Assembly (NCBI GenBank): GCA_964352715.1
Contig: CAYGSU010000051.1
Location: 1-30,022 of the forward strand
Origin: JAVKBW01 sp964352715
Lineage (GTDB): Bacteria; Pseudomonadota; Alphaproteobacteria; UBA8366; Aestuariispiraceae
Direction: 5' to 3'
Length of the DNA stretch: 30,022 nucleotides
Shown: piece after piece, positions 24,879 to 30,022 of the stretch
Layout: each line of letters opens with the position of its first letter
Numbering within the stretch: the stretch's first letter is position 1
The notes under the pieces: generated by a model
What the model was told of the DNA's origin: nothing
The model's input: the letters and a program-made list of their open reading frames with translations, nothing else
The model's database searches: none
Position numbers and translations under genes: made by a program

Positions 24879-26126
24879 TCAGTCGTCGCCGGCGACAACA
24901 GTGCGCTGATCGATTTCCATCCGTGCAACGCGGGCCCGGTCGGCGATGGCCTGGCTCGGGCTGCCGTTAGGCTTGCCGTTGTTGGCGGCGGGCTTTTCCG
25001 AGGCGCCGTCATCCTTGCCAAGCGACGGATCGACCGTCGGCGCTTCGCCAAGCTCGATCTCCTCCATCAGGCTGGCGCGACGGGTGATCTTGTCGCAGGA
25101 AACCCGGATCTGCCGGACGTCTTCGTTGGCGTGATCGAAATGCCGCTGCAGCTTGCCAACACGGTCATCCAGCCGCTCGACATCGTCGGACATCTTGCGC
25201 ACTTCCTGCTGGATCAGGCCGGCTGCTTCCTTCATCTGGGCGTCCTTGAGAACCGCGCGGATGGTGTTCAGCAGCGCCATCAGTGTCGTCGGGGAGACGA
25301 TGTAGACCCGCGCCCGGTGCGATTTGTCGACCACATCCTGCAATTCGGCATGCAGTTCCGCATAAACCGCTTCGGACGGGATGAACATCAGCGCGGAATC
25401 CGAGGTTTCGCCGGGAATGATGTATTTTTCGCGGATATCGTGAACATGCTTCAGCACATCGCGGCCGAAGGCCTTGCGCGCTTTCGTGCGGTCTTCGCCG
25501 TCCGGCGTCTGCCGGATGACGTTGAAGCTTTCGAATGGAAACTTGGAATCGACGGCGATGGAACCCGGCGGGTTCGGCAGCCGCAACAGGCAGTCGACCA
25601 TCTTGCCGTTACCCATCTGAACCTGAAAATCGTAGGCCGAAGGCGGCAGGGTGGTGCGGATCAGGTCTTCAAGCTGGGTTTCCCCGAAACCGCCGCGCGC
25701 CTGTTTGTTGGTCAACACGTCCTGCAGCGACACAACCTGTTCGCTGAGTTGCGTGATCTTGCTCTGGGCTGCGTTGATGGCGGCCAGCCGCTCTTTCAGG
25801 TCGCCCATCGACTGTTCGCCGGTCAGGGTCTGCTTGTGCAGGCTTTCGCCGACCCGACGGGTCATGTCTGACAGTCGGTCGTCGAGCGTTTTGGTGATGG
25901 CGCGTTCCTGTGCCTGCAGGCGCTCATTGTACGCTGTCTGCGCCGCCGCCGTCTGATCGGCGATCGACATGATGCGGCCCGCCAGTTCCGCCTGGTTTTC
26001 TGCCAGCCGGAAAACGGTATCGGACAGCTGATCATCCACGCTTTCCGGCTTGCGGCGCGAAAACAATATCATAGCCAATGCCAGCAGCCCGACGACGGAA
26101 GCGACAACCAAAAGCACGGGATCCAT
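24879..26126 (-). CDS. rmuC: DNA recombination protein RmuC
   Basis: A 415-residue protein of the RmuC family, linked to limiting inversions at short inverted repeats. An N-terminal transmembrane helix (about residues 2-21) is followed by a coiled coil (about 30-150) and the nuclease-like RmuC domain, with KQARGGFGETQLEDLI, AVDSKFPFESF (containing the DSK element of PD-(D/E)xK-type nucleases) and YIVSPTTLMALLNTI. The C-terminal 60 residues are low-complexity. The ATG at 26126 has AAAGG 7 bp upstream; upstream in-frame extension is not conserved in style. Divergent from def. Confidence 0.92.
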   Translation of the reverse strand: MDPVLLVVASVVGLLALAMILFSRRKPESVDDQLSDTVFRLAENQAELAGRIMSIADQTAAAQTAYNERLQAQERAITKTLDDRLSDMTRRVGESLHKQTLTGEQSMGDLKERLAAINAAQSKITQLSEQVVSLQDVLTNKQARGGFGETQLEDLIRTTLPPSAYDFQVQMGNGKMVDCLLRLPNPPGSIAVDSKFPFESFNVIRQTPDGEDRTKARKAFGRDVLKHVHDIREKYIIPGETSDSALMFIPSEAVYAELHAELQDVVDKSHRARVYIVSPTTLMALLNTIRAVLKDAQMKEAAGLIQQEVRKMSDDVERLDDRVGKLQRHFDHANEDVRQIRVSCDKITRRASLMEEIELGEAPTVDPSLGKDDGASEKPAANNGKPNGSPSQAIADRARVARMEIDQRTVVAGDD

Positions 26127-26231
26127 CTTTTTGCCTTTCGAACAGACATGAACGCGAAACAGCCAGGCACCATGTGCTGATTCGGCCGCCACCGGCCAGC
26201 CCTGATTGGCTACTTGCCTGCGTCGCATGAC

Positions 26232-26260
26232 TTGACGGCGCGCAGCTCGCTGCATAGGTA
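26232..26260 (+). promoter_or_regulatory. Possible promoter of def-fmt
   Basis: TTGACG (26232-26237) and TAGGTA (26255-26260) are 17 bp apart, placing a start near 26267, 30 bp before def. The -35 matches the consensus well; the -10 is poor. Confidence 0.3.
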
Positions 26261-26296
26261 ATCACTGATTCGAGCGAAAAACTGGAACGAAACCGT

Positions 26297-26818
26297 ATGG
26301 CTGTTTTACCCATTCTTGTCGCGCCGCATCCGGTTCTGAAAAAGAAATGCGAACCGGTTGAGACAGTGACCCCTGAATTGAAGTCACTGATGGCCGATAT
26401 GCTGGAAACCATGTATGCCGCGCCGGGTGTTGGTCTGGCCGCGCCGCAGGTCGGTGTCTCCAAGCGTATTCTGGTGGTCGATTGCGCGCGGCGGGACGAA
26501 GATCCCTCGCCGATCATGATGGCGAATCCGGAAATCGTCTGGGAAAGCGAAGAGCTTGCGACCTACGAGGAAGGCTGCCTTTCCTTCCCCGAACAATATG
26601 CCGATGTAAACCGGCCCGCCGAATGCCACGTCAAATACCTCGACGAGAACAACGAGGAACAGCTGCTGAAGGCGGACGGCCTGCTGGCGACCTGCGTGCA
26701 GCATGAAATCGACCATCTGGAAGGGATTGTCTTCGTCGATCACATCTCGATCGTGAAACGCGGCATCATCATGCGGCGTCTGAAAAAACAGCAACGGCAA
26801 AAAGGTGTGGCGGCTTAA
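26297..26818 (+). CDS. def: Peptide deformylase
   Basis: A 173-residue metalloenzyme that removes the formyl group from nascent N-terminal methionine. All three family motifs are intact: GVGLAAPQVG (residues 44-53), EGCLSFP (92-98, metal ligand Cys94) and QHEIDHLEG (135-143, metal ligands His136 and His140, catalytic Glu137). It is followed after 22 bp by fmt, the usual def-fmt operon. Confidence 0.98.
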   Translation: MAVLPILVAPHPVLKKKCEPVETVTPELKSLMADMLETMYAAPGVGLAAPQVGVSKRILVVDCARRDEDPSPIMMANPEIVWESEELATYEEGCLSFPEQYADVNRPAECHVKYLDENNEEQLLKADGLLATCVQHEIDHLEGIVFVDHISIVKRGIIMRRLKKQQRQKGVAA

Positions 26819-26840
26819 TCCCGCCAGTGAAAACCCGGCG

Positions 26841-27755
26841 ATGCGCATCGTTTTCATGGGGTCGCCCGATTTCGCAGTACCGTGCCTGACCGCTTTGGTC
26901 GATGCGGGGCACGATATCGCCGCCGTGTATTCTCAGCCCCCCCGACCGGCCGGCCGGGGCGGCAAGATGAAAAACACCCCTGTTCACGAGGCGGCGCTGG
27001 CCGTCGGTCTGACCGTGCTGACGCCGCTTTCCTTCAAATCCTCGGAAGAAATCGATCGTTTCGCGGATTTTTCTGCCGATCTGGCAGTGGTCGTCGCCTA
27101 CGGCCTGATCCTGCCGCAGGCGGTGCTGGATGCGCCGCGCCTCGGCTGCATCAATGTCCATGCCTCGCTGCTGCCGCGCTGGCGCGGGGCCGCCCCGATC
27201 CAGCGGGCGATCCAGGCCGGCGATGCGGAATCCGGTGTCACCATCATGCAGATGGAAGCCGGTCTCGATACCGGGCCGATGTTGGCGAAAGCCGCCGTTG
27301 CGATCACTAGCGAGACGACCGGGGCAAGCCTGCATGATGCGCTGTCCGCTCTCGGCGCGGACCTGCTGATGAAAACCCTGCCGGCGATAGCGGACGGGTC
27401 TGCCGTTGCGGAACCGCAGGACGACCGTGCGGCGACCTATGCAAGCAAGCTGGACAAGAGCGAGGCGCGGATCGACTGGACAAGGTCGGCTGGCGAGCTG
27501 GACCGAACGATCCGGGCGTTCTCCCCGTGGCCGGGATCGTCCTTCTCGCATGATGGCGAGGTCATCAAGGTGCTGGCCGCCGAACCGACGGAAGGGAATG
27601 GCGCACCGGGGACCGTGCTCGACGACCGTCTGACGGTTGCCTGCGGTACCGGCGCCCTGCGGCTGACCCGCTTGCAACGGCCCGGCAAGAAGCCGATGGC
27701 CGCAAGCGATTTTCTGCGCGGCCTGCCGTTGCCGGCGGGAACGATCTTCGGGTGA
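26841..27755 (+). CDS. fmt: Methionyl-tRNA formyltransferase
   Basis: A 304-residue enzyme that formylates initiator Met-tRNA using 10-formyltetrahydrofolate. The catalytic region is INVHASLLPRWRGAAPI (Asn105, His107) with the catalytic Asp143 in the GLDTGPML segment; the C-terminal OB-like tRNA-binding domain follows (AFSPWPGSSF onward). I chose the ATG at 26841 giving MRIVFMGSPDF, the standard N-terminus; upstream in-frame starts lie within def. Confidence 0.97.
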   Translation: MRIVFMGSPDFAVPCLTALVDAGHDIAAVYSQPPRPAGRGGKMKNTPVHEAALAVGLTVLTPLSFKSSEEIDRFADFSADLAVVVAYGLILPQAVLDAPRLGCINVHASLLPRWRGAAPIQRAIQAGDAESGVTIMQMEAGLDTGPMLAKAAVAITSETTGASLHDALSALGADLLMKTLPAIADGSAVAEPQDDRAATYASKLDKSEARIDWTRSAGELDRTIRAFSPWPGSSFSHDGEVIKVLAAEPTEGNGAPGTVLDDRLTVACGTGALRLTRLQRPGKKPMAASDFLRGLPLPAGTIFG

Positions 27756-27762
27756 GTCTCTG

Positions 27763-27809
27763 CTGACAGAACCCTGTCAGGAACCCTGCGCTATACCGTC
27801 TCCTGACAG
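27763..27809. repeat. Three CTGACAG copies between fmt and the Nif3-like gene
   Basis: CTGACAG at 27763-27769 and its reverse complement at 27774-27780 form a perfect 7-bp inverted repeat with a 4-base loop; a third CTGACAG is at 27803-27809. GAACCCTG is also directly repeated at 27769-27776 and 27781-27788. The cluster ends 22 bp before the next start, so it is more likely an operator than a terminator (no T-run follows). Confidence 0.5.
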
Positions 27810-27831
27810 TAAAACCTCGGGAGACACGGAA

Positions 27832-28299
27832 ATGAGCGCCGCCATCAATCTTGCAGACTACAATACCGGTTCCGGCACTGTCATGCCGGTCTGGACGCTG
27901 GAAATCCAGACCCTTCCGAGCGAAACGGACAGGATCCTGGATGCCGTGATGACGGTTCATCCGCTCGGTTACGGGCGCTATCAGCGCAACGCCAGCATTT
28001 CGGCGGCGGGCCGCGAAACCACACAGCCGGAAGCGAATTCCACCACGACCACGCATGTCGAAGGGTTTCAGGCCGGCACGACGCATACCTTTCCGATGGT
28101 TGAGCTGAAAATCTCGGTCGAGCGCGATCTGGCGGTGCTGCAAAAGGTCATGGATGCGATTCTGGAGGTGCACCACTACGAGGAACCGGTGATTTTCATC
28201 CGCGAAGACTGGGCCAGCCGGGCCGCCTACAACCCGAACAGCGACAACCCTAACCGCTGGTGGAACAACGGGCGGGGCCTGCCGGAACCGATTGAATGA
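27832..28299 (+). CDS. Stand-alone Nif3/YqfO-like (CutA/PII-fold) domain protein
   Basis: A 155-residue cytoplasmic protein without a certain assignment. The order of motifs recalls the YqfO insert domain of Nif3 proteins: a VHPLGYGRYQR segment, a PEANST stretch, a VELKISVERDL strand, and MDAILEVHHYEEPVIFI, like the AHPYEEP motif. No Nif3 catalytic domains flank it. The C-terminus has a distinctive NPNRWWNNGRGLP segment. It has a good ribosome site (GGGAG, 8 bp). A ligand-binding or trimeric signalling role is possible but unproven. The 3' end is 6 bp from convergent moeB. Confidence 0.65.
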   Translation: MSAAINLADYNTGSGTVMPVWTLEIQTLPSETDRILDAVMTVHPLGYGRYQRNASISAAGRETTQPEANSTTTTHVEGFQAGTTHTFPMVELKISVERDLAVLQKVMDAILEVHHYEEPVIFIREDWASRAAYNPNSDNPNRWWNNGRGLPEPIE

Positions 28300-28305
28300 C
28301 CCGCT

Positions 28306-29112
28306 CTAAAGGCTGGTGATGGTCGGCTTGTCGCCGCAGAGGGCGCAGTTTGGATCGCGTTTGGTGCTGATCACCGTCGTTACCTGATCCAGCGCATCGT
28401 AAAGCAGCAGGCGGCCGGTCATGCCCTTGCCGATCCCCAGCAGTTCCTTCAGCACCTCGGTTGCCTGCATCGACCCGACAACGCCGGCGATCGCGCCGAA
28501 AATACCGACTGTGTCGCAGCGCGGCACCGCCGACGGATCGGGTGCCGTCGGGAACAGGCAGCGATAGCACGGGCCTCCTTCGTGCGGTTTGAAGGTCGAT
28601 AACTGGCCTTCGAACCGCAGGATGGCGGCGCTGACCAGCGGCTTTTTCAGGAAGAAACAGGCGTCGTTCACCAGATAGCGGGATTCGAACGTGTCCGATC
28701 CGTCCACCACCAGATCGTAGCCGGACAGGATATCCAGCGCATTGTCGGCGGTCAGCCGGGTGCGGTGTGTCTCGACCGTGATTTCCGGGTTCAGCAGGTT
28801 GATCTTTTCCCGCGCGCTGGCGGTTTTCGCATCGCCGATATCCTCGTCGCTGTGGATGATCTGGCGCTGCAGGTTTGTGGCGTCCACCGTATCGAAATCG
28901 ACGATGCCCAATGTCCCGACGCCGGCGGCGGCAAGATACAGCAGAACCGGCGACCCCAGACCGCCCGCGCCGACGACGCAGACTTTCGAGGCCAGCAGCC
29001 GTAACTGCCCTTCCTCGTTCACCTCGTCCAGAATGACATGACGGGCATACCGCTCCAGCTGTTCGTCTGTCAGATCTTCGGCAGGTGTTGCGGAAAGTGA
29101 AATCGCGGCCAT
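28306..29112 (-). CDS. moeB: ThiF/MoeB family adenylyltransferase (molybdopterin-synthase sulfurylation)
   Basis: A 268-residue E1-like enzyme that adenylates the C-terminal glycine of MoaD or ThiS for sulfur transfer. The ATP-binding motif GAGGLGSP is at residues 48-55, the Mg-binding region DGSDTF at about 137-142, and the structural zinc site has two CxxC pairs (Cys182/185 and Cys256/259). There is no C-terminal rhodanese domain, so it is MoeB-like, not MoeZ-like. I prefer the ATG at 29112 over 29181, which would overlap dut. It lies 4 bp downstream of dut in the same operon. Confidence 0.9.
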   Translation of the reverse strand: MAAISLSATPAEDLTDEQLERYARHVILDEVNEEGQLRLLASKVCVVGAGGLGSPVLLYLAAAGVGTLGIVDFDTVDATNLQRQIIHSDEDIGDAKTASAREKINLLNPEITVETHRTRLTADNALDILSGYDLVVDGSDTFESRYLVNDACFFLKKPLVSAAILRFEGQLSTFKPHEGGPCYRCLFPTAPDPSAVPRCDTVGIFGAIAGVVGSMQATEVLKELLGIGKGMTGRLLLYDALDQVTTVISTKRDPNCALCGDKPTITSL

Positions 29113-29116
29113 GGCG

Positions 29117-29581
29117 TCAACCGGTTCCCGTCGACCCGAAACCGCCGGCGCCCCGGTCGGTTTCGTCGAGACTGTCGGCAAGGGTGAATGTCGCCTGGGT
29201 TACCGGCGCAACGACCATCTGCGCCATCCGCATGCCGCGCGTGATCGTCACCGGCGCGTCGCCCAGATTGATCAGGATGACGCCAACCTCGCCGCGATAA
29301 TCCGAATCGATGGTGCCGGGCGTGTTCAGAACCGTGATGCCCTGTTTGAGGGCAAGACCCGACCGGGGCCTGACCTGCGCCTCGTAGCCGGGCGGCAGGG
29401 CGATGGCGAGACCGGACGGGATCAGCGCCCGTTCGCCGGGCTGCAGTATTCTATCCGCATCGATTGCCGCCAGCAGGTCGCAGCCGGCGCTGTCGCCCGT
29501 CTGGTAGGACGGCAGGTCGAGGCCTTCGCCATGCGGCAGGCGCTGAACCTTGACGTCGATTTTCGGTGCGGCGCTGGCCAT
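29117..29581 (-). CDS. dut: dUTP diphosphatase
   Basis: A 154-residue trimeric dUTPase that converts dUTP to dUMP and keeps uracil out of DNA. All five motifs are visible, including SAGCDLLA (residues 31-38), RPRSGLALKQG (71-81), NTPGTIDSDYRGE (86-98) and the C-terminal RGAGGFGSTG (143-152). Its ATG overlaps the last base of the coaBC stop (TAATG), the classic dfp-dut arrangement. GGA lies about 9 bp upstream. Confidence 0.97.
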   Translation of the reverse strand: MASAAPKIDVKVQRLPHGEGLDLPSYQTGDSAGCDLLAAIDADRILQPGERALIPSGLAIALPPGYEAQVRPRSGLALKQGITVLNTPGTIDSDYRGEVGVILINLGDAPVTITRGMRMAQMVVAPVTQATFTLADSLDETDRGAGGFGSTGTG

Positions 29582-30022
29582 TACTGTTTTCCTTGCGTGA
29601 AGTAATCCGTGATCCGTTCGGCGAGACGTTTGCCGACGGCGTCCTTGCCCATCTGCGGCCAGTCTTCCACATCGCCCTTTTCATCGACAAAATGGATCGT
29701 ATTGGCCGCGCCGCCGAAGGTGCCGGTCGCGGGCGAGACGTCATTCGCCAGAATCCAGTCGCAGCCCTTTTTCAACCGTTTTGACTTGGCGTTTTCGATC
29801 ACCGTATCGGTTTCGGCGGCAAAGCCGACGACAAGGCCGGGCCGGGCTGTCTCGTGCCGGGAAAGGGTTGCCAGAATGTCAGGGTTTTCCGCCATTTCCA
29901 GTGTCGGCGGCGCGCCGCCGTCTTTCTTGATTTTGCCCTTCGCTTCGCTGGCGACGCGCCAGTCGGCGACGGCGGCCGCGCAGACGGCGATATCGACCGG
30001 CAGGGCTTTTTCGCACGCCGCC
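29581..30022 (-). CDS. coaBC: CoaBC (phosphopantothenate-cysteine ligase part), 5' end outside window
   Basis: The final 146 codons of the bifunctional coenzyme A enzyme. Visible residues belong to the C-terminal CoaB (ligase) domain: AVCAAAVADWR, KGKIKK and LEMAENPDIL match its conserved blocks, followed by VGFAAETDTVIENAKSKRLKKGCDWILAND, which holds the CTP/phosphopantothenate-binding region. The N-terminal decarboxylase domain is beyond the right edge. It is the first visible gene of a coaBC-dut-moeB operon. Confidence 0.95.
   Translation of the reverse strand, partial: AACEKALPVDIAVCAAAVADWRVASEAKGKIKKDGGAPPTLEMAENPDILATLSRHETARPGLVVGFAAETDTVIENAKSKRLKKGCDWILANDVSPATGTFGGAANTIHFVDEKGDVEDWPQMGKDAVGKRLAERITDYFTQGKQ

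Noticed and set aside
24867..25871. 334-codon plus-strand frame over rmuC
   Set aside because: Antisense shadow of rmuC with no family motifs.
27763..27780. Rho-independent terminator after fmt
   Set aside because: The stem is only 7 bp and no T-run follows; it fits better as an operator-type repeat.

Overview
The window looks like ordinary chromosomal housekeeping DNA from an alphaproteobacterium, probably Rhodospirillales or a close relative. The grounds are the GC-rich codon use, the aerobic cobaltochelatase pair cobS-cobT preceded by a zinc-ribbon/J-domain protein, the coaBC-dut-moeB cluster, the isocitrate lyase gene divergent from an XRE/DUF2083 regulator, and a VPLPA-type exosortase substrate. 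I see no phage, insertion sequence, CRISPR array, rRNA or tRNA. The order assignment is inference from gene content; no search was run.

Layout. 1-3450: aceA (partial, minus) and its divergent regulator (plus), with a palindromic operator between them, then a SAM hydrolase (minus). 3464-6852: oxyR (minus) divergent from katG (plus), a peroxide-defence module whose intergenic region holds a palindrome and a three-copy 18-bp-phased motif; katG ends at a strong terminator. 6977-11267 (plus): J-domain protein, cobS, cobT and a secreted TPR protein. 11279-13281 (minus): a DUF2937 membrane protein coupled to a methyltransferase, and upp. 13427-16630 (plus): a 1067-residue membrane-anchored coiled-coil protein built from a 25-residue repeat, closed by a bidirectional terminator. 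16716-20270 (minus): a VPLPA-CTERM secreted protein and a translationally coupled pair of unknown cytoplasmic proteins. 20590-23061 (plus): Lrp/AsnC regulator, GNAT acetyltransferase, a small unknown protein and meaB. 23048-24004 (minus): prolyl iminopeptidase, overlapping meaB tail to tail. 24103-24870 (plus): secreted nuclease-like protein. 24879-26126 (minus): rmuC. 26297-28299 (plus): def, fmt and a stand-alone Nif3/YqfO-like domain protein. 28306-30022 (minus): moeB, dut and the end of coaBC.

How the genes work together. aceA with its acyl-CoA-type regulator, and meaB (which protects methylmalonyl-CoA mutase, a B12 enzyme), point to growth on acetate and propionate-type substrates; cobS and cobT supply the ATPase and partner subunits for cobalt insertion into corrin. 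oxyR and katG form a self-contained peroxide response. def and fmt process initiator methionine. coaBC, dut and moeB form a small cofactor/nucleotide cluster.

The least explained parts are the 25-residue-repeat coiled-coil protein, the coupled pair of unknown genes at 17719-20270, the long inverted repeat upstream of the VPLPA-CTERM gene, and the phased repeats before katG. I did not find a clear new multi-gene system; most of the window is conventional.
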